From Owenia fusiformis (lineage: Eukaryota > Annelida > Polychaeta > Sabellida > Oweniidae), in contig CAIIXF020000293.1 in NCBI GenBank assembly GCA_903813345.2, positions 1 through 25,000 on the forward strand: DNA of 25,000 nt. Reading direction: 5' to 3'. The notes below the pieces were generated by a model. It was not told the DNA's origin and searched no databases. It was given only the letters and a program-made list of their open reading frames with translations. Shown in pieces: positions 1-8,812 of the stretch. Each line of letters begins with the position of its first letter. Position 1 is the stretch's first letter. The position numbers and the translations under genes were made by a program.

Positions 1-762
1 TAATCTCTCAGGATTTTTCAATAGTGTTTCATGATACTTTTTATTTTGGCAGAGGGCTAGCCTTGTTTGCCTGGTCTTGTAAATTTCTTCAGCCAAGTTC
101 ATCTTTTTCTCTTCATATTGTTGCTTTATATCATGAGTATTACACTCTATTGCATTGTCAATTTGGAATTCAGGTTCTGGGGACTCATTGTCACTTATGT
201 CATTGAGATCTAAAATAGTTTTTCAATTGGATGTTAGGTCTTTAACTGAGTAGGGAACACCTTTTGACGATTGCGCAAAAATGAGCTTTTCTCCTTTTGA
301 TTGGAGTAGGTCATGTTGAAATTTGATTAGTGTAACAAGTGCTTGTTTCTTTGCATTTTGGGAACTGTGTTCCTTAAGTTTCATGTCAATCACTTTTGCA
401 GATGTCCAAAGACCTCCTAACTTGACTATGTCATTTGTCAATTTTACCTTTGCTTGACTTTGTTTTTCTTCCTTGTCTCGTTTCTCATTTTGTCTCGTTT
501 TTAATTTTTCCAATTTTTGTTTTTTGATTTCTTCCTTTCTCTCGGCTATAAAATCTCTCTGTTTAGTGTAGCTAGTTCTTGCTTTCTTTAAGGCATCACG
601 TTTTTCTACTTCACTCAGGGCATTCAGCCATTTTGTTGTCTTGTTATTTCTCCACATAATGATTGCATCAATAGAAGGGTATGCAATCATTGGTTTGTTT
701 CTTATAAGATTGTCCAGTATGGCGAAGTCTCTCTCATTTGCCTTATTTGTAGCAGGGGTGGA
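1..762 (-). pseudogene. Lys/Glu-rich uncharacterised protein exon, copy 1 (in-frame stop)
   Basis: I do not recognise a named family. Read on the minus strand from a candidate acceptor (ATATCAG at 769-763), the frame runs from STPATNKANERD through a segment FAILDNLIRNKPM, then MWRNNKTTKWLNALSEVEKRD, then a strongly charged coiled-coil-like stretch rich in K, E and Q, then a GGLW motif, to a TGA at 223-225. The same frame continues open past that TGA to the window edge (KTILDLNDISDNESPEPEF and onward). A paralogue at 12498-13300 has Leu where this copy has the TGA, so the stop is probably a nonsense mutation in a longer protein. The HTH exon at 959-1115 splices to it in compatible phase 0 across a 196-bp intron. 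The pairing of exons and the pseudogene status are inference. Confidence 0.6.
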
Positions 763-958
763 CTGATATCAAGATACTAATTCATTAAGATAAAGTTCAA
801 ATTAAATTATAATTACATCAAAATATATGCAATATATCTACAGGAATTATCTATACTGGGGGCATATAGGATTATTATCTGAGCATCCTTCTGAAATCAT
901 TGGTGTATGAGATTTGAAGGATGTCTTTCCCTTACATGTACTTATACTAAATACCTAC

Positions 959-1115
959 CTCCCGGCAATAGTCAGTCAAGGTGACGTGCGGTATGTTGTA
1001 CATCTGCTTGGGCCACCTTGGACCCTCATCAATGCATCAATGGCCTTTCCCAGATCTTCTTCAGAATAGGTGGACCTAAAGGCCCCCTTCTTTTTTTTAT
1101 GTATTTGCGAGGCAT
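959..1115 (-). pseudogene. Pipsqueak-type HTH DNA-binding exon, frameshifted
   Basis: On the minus strand an ATG at 1115-1113 opens MPRKYIKK, the usual beginning of HTH_psq proteins, followed in a second frame by GAFRSTYSEEDLGKAIDALM and in a third by PKQMYNIPHVTLTDYCRE. Stitched over two small frameshifts this reads as a basic lead plus a pipsqueak-like helix-turn-helix, known for DNA binding in transposases and their host derivatives. One frameshift lies in the A8/G5 run near 1085-1100; the other is near 1005. The exon ends at a strong donor (GAG followed by GTAGGT at 958-953), in phase with the acceptor at 763. It is probably the 5' exon of the copy-1 gene. With two frame breaks it cannot make the protein as it stands. 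Confidence 0.5.
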
Positions 1116-1367
1116 ACTGTAACAAAGGTAAAAGCCTATATATTAGGGAAATAGAAGGAATTTAAGTAGTCTAGATCTAGAAGATTGTCTCAAGAAACAA
1201 CAATTCCAGAGGAGGGGCTGGAGGGTAAATTATGTAATGGAATAGTCTTGTAACTTATTTCTTTTTCATGAGGAATAAAAATAATGTTTTATTTCACTTC
1301 AAGAAATATATGTATAAACTGAGGTGAATTATGTAAACAGATTAACCGTTAAATTTTAAAATGTTAC

Positions 1368-1782
1368 TGTGGGATAATGTCGACACTTTTAAAGAAGTGG
1401 CATAATTTGAAAAACGGCATAATTCAAGGGCCTGAAAATTTCACAAAGAAATCCTGAATACATTTAACATATCTATATTTGCAAGATATATGCCCAGTTA
1501 AGATGTTTATTGCTAAATTAATGCTAATTTGTGAAAATTTTAATTTTTTTACAAACCCGGAAATGATGACTTCTCGAAGTAGCCACAATTCTTGCGGGAT
1601 TTGGAACATAACTAGGTCAAGATGGCGACTTCCATCGACGGGGAAATTTTAAATAATTATGAGAGAAATCTGTCATTAAACGATATCAATTCAGGTAATT
1701 ACATTTCTAGAATAATTCAAATAAGCCAGTAAGTGTCGACGTTTTACTCCACATCCGCCATTAATGTCGACATTACCCCACA
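1368..1782. mobile_element. MITE-like element with GTCGAC-containing inverted ends
   Basis: The left end (1368-1387, TGTGGGATAATGTCGACACT) and the reverse complement of 1763-1782 (TGTGGGGTAATGTCGACATT) match at 18 of 20 positions. The right side carries two more direct copies of the TGTCGAC-ending motif (about 1734 and 1783), so the termini are repetitive and the exact boundary is uncertain. The 415-bp interior holds the candidate exon at 1622-1694. No target duplication could be fixed. It may be a non-autonomous DNA transposon or the 5' end of a larger one. Confidence 0.4.
1622..1694 (+). CDS. Candidate first coding exon (24 codons) with donor site
   Basis: The ATG at 1622 has a near-ideal Kozak context (AAG before, G after) and opens MATSIDGEILNNYERNLSLN followed by DINS. 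The reading frame ends in a good splice donor (TCAG then GTAATT at 1695). I do not recognise the product. Short acidic first exons of this kind occur in invertebrate transposon proteins. It lies inside the inverted-repeat element 1368-1782, which suggests the exon belongs to that element. No downstream exon was found on the plus strand before 2060, so the rest of the gene may be lost. Confidence 0.35.
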
Positions 1783-2059
1783 TGTCGACGTTATACCCCT
1801 TCGCCCTACATGTTTCCAAAATGGCCCTTAAAATTGCCTAATATAAGTGTCATTCAGTGGTAACATTACATATTAAACAAATTTGAGTTGAGCAATTGAT
1901 CCCAAATTTTCACCGTTTTACCTTCTCATGTTTTTCTATCAGATTATAAACAATTGAAAGTTACAAGCCAAAATGAAAAAATGTCTGCCGATATTTGAAA
2001 ATTCCTATATATTTCATCTAAAATAGCCTGTACATTTGTCAATCTCTATTCTGTTTAAA

Positions 2060-2850
2060 CACAACATACAGGCTTGAAATGTAACATGTTTTCACTGTTT
2101 TGATGAAGAATCATGATTAAGTAAAATAAAGCAGCCGTGATAATATAATGGTTGCCATGGTAACCCCCATAGTAGCCCAACCCTAAGCAACTGAAATAAT
2201 GTACAGAATGGCAACATTTGTCGACACAACTAATATATAGTATAATATACTATCTTTGTTCAGCAATACAGAACTTGGCTCCTTTAAGAGTTAAAATACG
2301 ATACTGACAATAATTTTTGTTGCCAAGCAACGTGCAAAGCAACAGTTTGTGTCAATATACTTAGATTTATTGAAAAAAATAATTTAGCATTACATTATTA
2401 ATTGTTTTGAATAATGTTATTTTTAATATTTGTACAAAGAATCATTATTTAATAAACTACTGGTGATAATATAGCGGTTGCCATGGTGACGCCCATGTTC
2501 AACATGGCAACATTTCTCTATATTTATTTTGGTAGACCTAATTGTGGTAGACATAATTGTGAAATATCTTTGGCCAGCAATAGATCTTTTATCTCAATCC
2601 TGGTTCTTTTATGGTTAAAACAATACTGAAGAAATCTTGTTTTGTTGCCAAGCAACTGCCTAGGAACCATTTTGTGTCAATATACCTAGATTTATTTTAA
2701 AAATGAATATAGCATAAACTTTATTCTGTTGAAATGTATCATGTTTTCACTGTTTTGATGAAGAACCATGATTCAATAAAATAAAGAATATAATGGTTGC
2801 CATAGTAACCTTGTTGGTAGCACCACCCTAACCAAATGAACAGCAACATT
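2060..2850. repeat. Degenerate tandem repeat, about 320-bp unit, 2.4 copies
   Basis: The segment starting near 2077 (a run with tgttttcactgttttgatga) recurs near 2725, and a weaker copy starts near 2400. The tract reading ttgtgtcaatatacYtagat occurs at about 2347 and 2670. Spacing of the shared GTTGCCAT core is 326 and then 319 bp. No open reading frame is conserved between units, so this is non-coding satellite-like DNA. Confidence 0.65.
2151..2809. promoter_or_regulatory. Cluster of five RFX X-box-like palindromes
   Basis: GTTGCCATGGTAAC at 2151-2164, GTTGCCATGGTGAC at 2477-2490 and GTTGCCATAGTAAC at 2796-2809 fit or nearly fit the X-box consensus (GTNRCC, 0-3 bases, RGYAAC). GTTGCCAAGCAAC at 2319-2331 and 2644-2656 fits with a one-base spacer. 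All are embedded in the tandem repeat. RFX factors bind such sites in animals, mainly at ciliary genes. There is no adjacent gene here, so any regulatory role is only a possibility. Confidence 0.35.
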
Positions 2851-3061
2851 TCTTGTTGAAACAGGGATTGTTTGTTTGATTACATTTGCTTATTTACAAC
2901 AGCGTACCTTGAATTTGGATAAAATGCCTTTATTGCCTATACTAATGTTGAAATTAAATAGCCATGCCTTCATTTGAGCAATGTGTAAGTGTAGAAAATG
3001 TCCATTGTGCTTCCTCTGGTTTGAGCTTTAACACAGTGTGGGAAATAAGCATTTTTGGTGT

Positions 3062-3127
3062 CTGGACAAATTTGTCCAGTCACAGTCTGGATAATTTTTT
3101 TTGACTGGTCAAAATTTTGACAAGTCA
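3062..3127. repeat. Two adjacent long palindromes
   Basis: CTGGACAAATTTGTCCAG (3062-3079) is a perfect 18-base palindrome. About 23 bases on, 3103-3126 is a 24-base palindrome with one mismatched pair, centred on GTCAAAATTTTGAC. Both share a GAC...GTC plan. No protein-coding context. Confidence 0.6.
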
Positions 3128-3317
3128 GTTAAAAAAAACACTGCACATTTAAAAAAAAATAAATTAAATGAAATACATACACCAGGGGGAGGAAATAAAT
3201 CATTCATCTTGTAGTATATAAAAATACATATTAATTATATAATACTAAAAGTCAAATTGATAACTGTAGAACTTTATTTCATGCATTAGGCCTAAACATG
3301 TTGTACATGTTTTAGTG

Positions 3318-3590
3318 TTACATATTTTTCATTATGAGTTGAAGTTTGTCAATAACTTCTTCTTTGGACATGTCACACTCAGATTCAAATCCCTCGTCCT
3401 CTGACTCATCATCCACTACATCATTCTCAACATACACATTTGCACCCACATTCACATTCATTGAGGTATTCCATTGAGCGGGGAATAATCGAACTCCCGT
3501 GCAGTGATATATCACTGCGGCGGGCAGGTATCTCACCGTAAGCATGGTAACTTCGTAATAAACAACTGACGTGATTGGTTCTAGTCCCAT
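3318..3590 (-). CDS. Acidic C-terminal ORF of unknown gene, probably only its 3' half real
   Basis: I do not recognise this product. The last 47 codons read like genuine coding sequence: an Asn/Val lead, an acidic run (DDESEDEGFESE) and a C-terminal amphipathic helix (MSKEEVIDKLQLIM), ending in TAA at 3318. The upstream half overlaps the left arm of the inverted-repeat element 3481-3905, so the apparent start is probably artefactual and the true 5' part may have been displaced by that insertion. Low certainty. Confidence 0.3.
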   Translation of the reverse strand: MGLEPITSVVYYEVTMLTVRYLPAAVIYHCTGVRLFPAQWNTSMNVNVGANVYVENDVVDDESEDEGFESECDMSKEEVIDKLQLIMKNM

Positions 3591-3905
3591 GCTCAGGTCG
3601 CGTGATTGTAAAATTTAGACAATTTCATTGGTTGAATTGCGCGTATTAACTAATAAACAACACGTGCGGTAAACTATTATCAACAAAACTTTTACTCAGA
3701 ATTCCTTCCGCGATGATTTCTTCTCATATTTCAATAATTTTGAAATATTTTGACAAAATAATGTTTACATATTTTATAAGTTGTGTGAAAATTGACCACA
3801 TATGCGATGAAAATGGGAACTATTTTCCCCAAATGTTGGGGATTTGCTTCATCTGCCCGCCGCAGTGTCTATACCGAGACACTGCATTGGAGTTCGGGGA
3901 ATAAT
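3481..3905. mobile_element. MITE-like element with palindrome-bearing inverted arms
   Basis: The left arm read on the minus strand (3527 to 3481) and the right arm on the plus strand (3852-3905) share CTGCCCGCCGCAGTG, then a hairpin, then CACTGC, GGAGTTCG and a nearby GGAATAAT. The left hairpin is GCAGTGATATATCACTGC (perfect palindrome, 3501-3518). The right one pairs GCAGTGTCT with AGACACTGC around a 6-base loop (3862-3885). The stem is kept while the loop differs. The interior is AT-rich with no convincing gene. No target duplication was resolved. Confidence 0.45.
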
Positions 3906-4289
3906 CTCAGCAGCAGTAGCTTTCCTGAGCACTCCTGCAAGAGTCTGGTCTCCTAAAACAGAATGTCAAATATTTTTTGCCACCAGACACATTAGAGATA
4001 AGTACAATACTAGTAAGCTTAGCTCATATAATTATTTGGTATTACATGTACTTGGTATCAGGGGACTTCCTTTAACTTTCCCTACATGGTCTTACAAGCC
4101 TTATATGGATCTATCTGTAACATTCAAAATGGTGGAAAACAGTAAGCTGGATTATATATACCCCCCCTCTGCAGTGCTCTCCCCAGGATTTCTTTGTAGG
4201 GAGGATTTTGTAAAAAAAAATGCAACATTTTGGGATTTTGTTATTCTGAAAGTGCAACATTTTAATATTTTTTACTCCTAAAGTGCAAC

Positions 4290-4535
4290 ATTTGCGGATC
4301 TGGGGGGGGGGGGCGCCTCCCCTTGGGTGGGCCCAGAAAAAAGATTGGGCCCAAAAAGGCCTATAGGCCCAAAAAACAGGGCCTTTTGAGCATTACTGGG
4401 CCTTTTAAGGTCTTGTTTTTTAATTTTAGGCCAAATTTTGAAGCAAATGGGCCTTAAATTTTCAAAACTTGTGCCCACTTTTTGGTTTTAAGGGACCAAA
4501 ATTTTTTTTTTAAAGTTTGGGCCCCCCTTGTTGGG
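4290..4535. mobile_element. G-run/GGATCC repeat family, diverged copy
   Basis: It begins GCGGATCTGG followed by a long G run. It shares with 5868-6001 the tracts gcccactttttYggtttta, a diverged ccaaaatttttt block and gggcccccccttgttg. It is longer than that copy, with an internal GGGCC/GGCCC-rich block (4330-4450). The right inverted end is missing or eroded. No coding potential. Confidence 0.5.
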
Positions 4536-4587
4536 AGAAAAATAGTGGAGTGAATACGAACGGCACAAATTTGCACTCGGTCCTTTG

Positions 4588-4795
4588 AAATAGCGAACAA
4601 TTCATTTTCTTCCATGTTAATCTGTCATTGAACCAAATAAATATGTGTTCGATAAAGTTCTGCATATACGAACAACGTGAATTTTCAACTAAAATAGCGA
4701 ACCTTCGCTTTTCTTCCATCTAAATCTGTAATTGAAGCAAAGGTATATGCGTTCGATAAAAAACTGCAGAAGTGAAAATTTAAAAACAAACAAAA
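4588..4795. repeat. Two-copy tandem repeat, 104-bp unit
   Basis: The tract beginning AAATAGCGAAC at 4588 recurs at 4692. Both units then carry TTTTCTTCCAT, AATCTGT-ATTGAA and a GTTCGATAAA block ending near CTGCA. No gene is apparent between 4536 and 5730 apart from this repeat. Confidence 0.6.
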
Positions 4796-5733
4796 CTTCG
4801 ACTTTTCGGTAAGATTTTGTTATTTTAAATCTTTTGAGGCGGAGAAACAACGTGTAAGGTTTGTCAGTGGCGCAAGGAATAACCATGAGGCGCATTTCTT
4901 TGATTGCAATTGTTTGGAGGTGCAGCGCCTCAGTAAGTTCAATGTAGGGAGAGCACAGCTCTGCATGAGACAGAAAGGGACAAGTTATTTATTAGGCTTA
5001 ATTGCTCCTTTATAACTTAAATGGAGTACACTAACAACAGCAACAAAGAATCAATGAAAAAATAATACTTTTAATCAAAATTGATTCTGAGTTGAATAAA
5101 CAGTCACCATTGCCTGTTGTAACAATTGGCACCAATCCTCGGTCTTTTAGGGATGGCACCAAATTGGTTGAAAAGGTATCAACTTAAAATGAAAAATAAT
5201 TGGATTTGTACACAGATCAGGGGATGGGATCGTTGTTAGATATTCGTCTCATAGATGTTACCAAATGGATCTCTCAGTCAACAGAGTCAAGAGTTCAAAA
5301 TTCAGCATTATTTACAATATAAATAACCTACCTTTCAACATTTTTACGAGTTGATTTTCAGATTTAGCGCCTTGCAAACTGTATGCATAATTATGTCTAC
5401 CCTTTCGAAAATTGAATCATTCTGCAGCATAAAACCACGACCGGAAGCTATATTTAGTAGCTAAACTACATGCGTTCGTTGTTTTATTGGAAGGTGTTCA
5501 CAAATTTATCGTATTCTAGGTGGAATGAAAAATAAAAATAATTTTTGAATATAGAAGACAATTTCCCCTAAAATCTCGATGATTACTTAGGTCTGTTGGT
5601 AAGTAATATGTCAGAGGCAAAGAGGGAAGATACGATCATGTCTCTGTAATATCTCTCTCAACAATTTTGACCAGAACGTTTGAAACATCCCCAGCCTCTA
5701 GTCGGATTGACTAACAAAAAACCTTTTTTGGGG

Positions 5734-5830
5734 TTGTCGCGTTGGCTGAGAGGTCTTGAGCGCCAGCACATTCTAGCTAGGTGTAATGGGTGCCTTAAAC
5801 CACTAGGTTGTGAGTTGAGATGTGTGTGCT
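5734..5830 (+). repeat. tRNA-Leu-like SINE head / tRNA pseudogene
   Basis: The stretch from about 5736 reads GTCGCGTTGGCTGAGAGGTC then TTGAGCGCCAG, close to the 5' half of a leucine tRNA. It includes a good pol III A box (TGGCTGAGAGGT, 5743-5754). The anticodon arm and variable region are not foldable as a normal tRNA, and the B-box equivalent (GGTTGTGAGTT, 5806-5816) departs from GGTTCRANNCC. It is therefore more likely a tRNA-derived SINE or pseudogene than a working tRNA. Confidence 0.45.
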
Positions 5831-5867
5831 CCTCGTGTTAATCCATTCATTAGAAATCACCATACAG

Positions 5868-6001
5868 CTATGGCGGATCCGGGGGGGGGCCCACTTTTTC
5901 GGTTTTAGGGGCCCAAAATTTTTTTCCCCGCAAGCGCGGAGGTTTTTCCTATATTCTCACATTTGGGCCCCCCCCCTTGTTGCTTCCTGGATCCGCCACT
6001 G
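5868..6001. mobile_element. 134-bp MITE with GGATCC inverted ends and TACAG duplication
   Basis: The left end CTATGGCGGATCC and the reverse complement of the right end, CAGTGGCGGATCC, match at 11 of 13 bases. TACAG flanks both sides (5863-5867 and 6002-6006), consistent with a 5-bp target duplication. The interior has G9 and C9 runs and TTTTT tracts, no ORF of merit, and sequence shared with 4290-4535. Superfamily not assigned. Confidence 0.6.
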
Positions 6002-6369
6002 TACAGTGTACTTTTCTTTCTTGGGCAGAAAAAATATTATGAAGAGTTATAATAAGTCACACTTATTGCACAGTACAGTAAAATAGTCACCGAGTACCTA
6101 TAAGCAAATAGGTACAATTTATCAAAAAACCTTTCAGAACCAGAAACATAAGCATAAACCAACCAACAAACATAAGCAAATCAAAACTGCAGCCAGAACA
6201 AAGTACACACCTGTTTCCAGTTCAAAATTCTGGTAAGAAAGGTTGATGTCATTAAACTCTGTAAGATGCTCAAAATATTCTGCAATCAAACTGCCAAATA
6301 TTCTAACAAAGCAGCATTTAATTGTAAAGTGTATATACATCTATATTTCTACGTTTCTGTCACCATTCC

Positions 6370-6413
6370 ATCTAGCGCAAGATAAGTTCCCATGAACCTC
6401 TTGTGAACTAGAT
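6370..6413. repeat. Covarying hairpin H1
   Basis: On the plus strand, ATCTAG (6370-6375) pairs with CTAGAT (6408-6413). CGCAAGA (6376-6382) pairs with TCTTGTG (6399-6405) with one G-T wobble. An AA bulge separates the two stems on the 3' side. Inside lie TAA and an inner GTTC/GAAC stem. It is the same plan as H2 (8745) and H3 (9151). Confidence 0.55.
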
Positions 6414-6450
6414 CACATTTATATTTATTTATATTTCTACTATTCAACTA

Positions 6451-6583
6451 TTATCTGTTAACCTTTCCATTTTCATCTAGCCAATAACCCTTTCCACAAA
6501 CATCTTTAAAACAATGAGAAAATGAATCAGAAATACTCTTTGAAATTGTTGGAAATAAATGAGGGGTGATGTGAAGTTAACCA
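6451..6583 (-). pseudogene. Possible C-terminal fragment of the SGNH-like gene
   Basis: A short minus-strand frame ending in TAA at 6451 reads SDSFSHCFKDVCGKGYWLDE then NGKVNR. It looks like coding sequence and sits where the last part of an SGNH domain would be expected, downstream of the frame that stops at 6621. The canonical D-x-x-H catalytic block is not present before the stop. Joining it to the upstream frame requires a frame change or splice, so the link is inference. Confidence 0.3.
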
Positions 6584-6620
6584 AAGATTCAAAAAAAGTA
6601 TCCGAGACTGGTGGCCACCC

Positions 6621-8151
6621 TTAAAAATGCTTGTAAAGTTTAACATAGTGAAAATGATCCTCCTCCTTGGCTAAAGATGAAATTAATGTATTGTACTCTT
6701 GAATAAAACTATTTGAAACGGAAAAGTCCTTTGGTCTAGGAATTAAACTTGAAATAATAATATTTTGTCCATTTGGAGCCAGCCAGTGTGAAAGAAAGGT
6801 ACAAAAGTTCTGCAAAAGAGAAAAAGGGTGAACGGGAGAAGAAAAATTAAGAGAAGATGCATCATTTGTGCCAAGTAATAAAAAACAGCGTCTTTTCCAG
6901 AAAAAATACTTTTTGCCACATCAGTTTTAAAAAAAGAATCAGTAAATTTGCCCCCTCTCCTTGAAATAATAGAACAGTTTTTTGATATGGGTTCTTCGGG
7001 CATATAAAATAATAGACTGTCCGAAATTATGACATATCGGTCTTCAGGGACACTAAAGTAATAAAAAACAGCGTCTTTTCCAGAAAAAATACTTTTTGCC
7101 ACATCAGTTTTAAAAAAAGAATCAGTAAATTTGCCTCCTCTCCTTGAAATAATAGAACAGTTTTTGATATGGGTTCTTCGGGCATATAAAATGATAGACT
7201 GTCCGAAATTATGACATATCGGTCATCAGGGACACTAAAGTAATAAAAAACAGCGTCTTTTCCAGAAAAAATACTTTTTGCCACATCAGTTTTAAAAAAA
7301 GAATCAGTAAATTTGCCCCCTCTCCTTGAAATAATAGAACAGTTTTTTGATATGGGTTCTTCGGGCATATAAAATGATAGACTGTCCGAAATTATGACAT
7401 ATCGGTCTTCAGGGACACTAAAGTAATAAAAAACAGCGTCTTTTCCAGAAAAAATACTTTTTGCCACATCAGTTTTAAAAAAAGAATCAGTAAATTTGCC
7501 TCCTCTCCTTGAAATAATAGAACAGTTTTTGATATGGGTTCTTCGGGCATATAAAATGATAGACTGTCCGAAATTATGACATATCGGTCATCAGGGACAC
7601 TAAAGTAATAAAAAACAGCGTCTTTTCCAGAAAAAATACTTTTTGCCACATCAGTTTTAAAAAAAGAATCAGTAAATTTGCCTCCTCTCCTTGAAATAAT
7701 AGAACAGTTTTTTGATATGGGTTCTTATGGCACATAAAATAATAGACTGTCTGAAATTATGACATATCGGTCTTCAGGGACACTAAAGTAATAAAAAACA
7801 GCATCTTTTCCAGAAAAAATACTTTTTGCCACATCAGTTTTAAAAAAAGAATCAGTAAATTTGCCTCCTCTCCTTGAAATAATAGAACAGCTTTTTGATA
7901 TGGGTTCTTCGGGCATATAAAATAATAGACTGTCCGAAATTATGACATATCGGTCTTCAGGGACACTAAAGTAATAAAAAACAGCGTCTTTTCCAGAAAA
8001 AATTCCTTTTTGCCACATCAGTTTTAAAAAAAGAATCAGTAAATTTGCCTCCTCTCCTTGAAATAATAGAACAGTTTTTTGATATGGGTTCTTCGGGCAT
8101 ATAAAATAATAGACTGTCCGAAATTATGACATATCAGTCTTCAGGGACACT
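6621..8151 (-). pseudogene. SGNH/GDSL-hydrolase-like gene, first half amplified seven times
   Basis: SGNH hydrolases cleave ester bonds with a Ser in block I (GDS) and an Asn in block III (GxND). Minus-strand reading gives RYVIISDSLLFYMPEEP (block-I-like, with SDS instead of GDS), then SRRGGKFTD, then DAVFYYLGTNDASS (block-III-like GTND), then a stretch ending IISSLIPRPKD and LYKHF with a TAA at 6621. Only the unit nearest 6873 runs on into GTND; the other six lead into a further copy of block I. Two units of 182 bp break the 61-codon frame, and the first unit in gene order carries TGA in place of Arg (CTGATATG). The gene is therefore broken. CR1-like retrotransposon ORF1 proteins also pair an esterase with a PHD finger, which could fit the neighbours at 8813-9552. 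A host gene is the alternative. Confidence 0.5.
6873..8151. repeat. 182/183-bp tandem array, seven units
   Basis: CAGCRTCTTTTCCAG recurs at 6886, 7069, 7251, 7434, 7616, 7799 and 7982, intervals of 183, 182, 183, 182, 183 and 183 bp. The array is 1279 bp, almost exactly seven units. Units differ by a few substitutions; the 182-bp ones have five instead of six T in GTTTTTTGATATG. The 183-bp unit equals 61 codons and is open on the minus strand. The near-identity implies recent amplification or homogenisation. Confidence 0.95.
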
Positions 8152-8744
8152 TATCATCTGGAATAAAAACAGGTCACATTTACATATCTAAGCGCTAATG
8201 CCAAAGGGAAATGACCAAAAACTGTTGAGAAACCCATCAAGAAAAGCAAATTCTAAGTGTAAACCTGCAATAAGAAAAATAGACCCTATATATCCAAACA
8301 ACATTTATTTTGTCCATTGATTTGATCATACTTTCCAAAATCAGAAAAGTTCAACAAAAGGTTTGGTGTCAAATAGTAACAGGTTTTAGCATACAAATAG
8401 TGACTGCCATTGACAATGAGGGAAATAGTGCAAACTGACATGTTTCCGAGGCTGCAATAAGCTTGTGTAATACATATGGGGTATGAAATAATGATTATTA
8501 ATAATGTTTTTCCTTCTCTATGTCAGACTTGATATAGTAGGCCATCCTAAAATGTATATGGAAATACGAAGTTTAGGTATACAATCCTCATGGGTCTAAC
8601 ATAATTAATTTCACAAAGTTCACTGGCTTTTGTTGGCTATTTTCTTAATTATTTATTATTGCTCAATATACAAATGAAATAAAATTGATTTAATAATTGA
8701 ATACATATTTTAATACTCAAAAGAAATATTGTTGAAACTCAGTA

Positions 8745-8790
8745 TCCAGCACAAGATAAGTCTGGCAGTTCCGACCTTTTGTGAACTGGA
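8745..8790. repeat. Covarying hairpin H2
   Basis: On the plus strand, TCCAG (8745-8749) pairs with CTGGA (8786-8790). CACAAGA (8750-8756) pairs with TTTTGTG (8777-8783) with one wobble. AA is bulged at 8784-8785, and inside is TAA followed by a GTC/GAC stem with GG/CC above it. It lies just 3' of the zinc-finger-like ORF at 8813-9088 on the minus strand. Confidence 0.55.
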
Positions 8791-8812
8791 CAAAAAATAA
8801 AATAACTTCACT

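Noticed and set aside
1424-1609. 61-codon minus-strand ORF
   Set aside because: Antisense within the inverted-repeat element, AT-rich, no coding features.
4278-4895. Three minus-strand ORFs of 66-69 codons
   Set aside because: They coincide with the G-run repeat and a 104-bp tandem repeat and show no conserved protein pattern.
5820-6086. 88-codon plus-strand ORF
   Set aside because: It runs through the MITE and its G/C runs, with no coding character.
6743-8018. Several separate overlapping minus-strand ORFs of 85-146 codons
   Set aside because: They are pieces of one seven-unit tandem array seen through frame changes, not separate genes.
6873-8151. CRISPR-like array
   Set aside because: The whole 182/183-bp unit is repeated with no unique spacers, and the context is eukaryotic.
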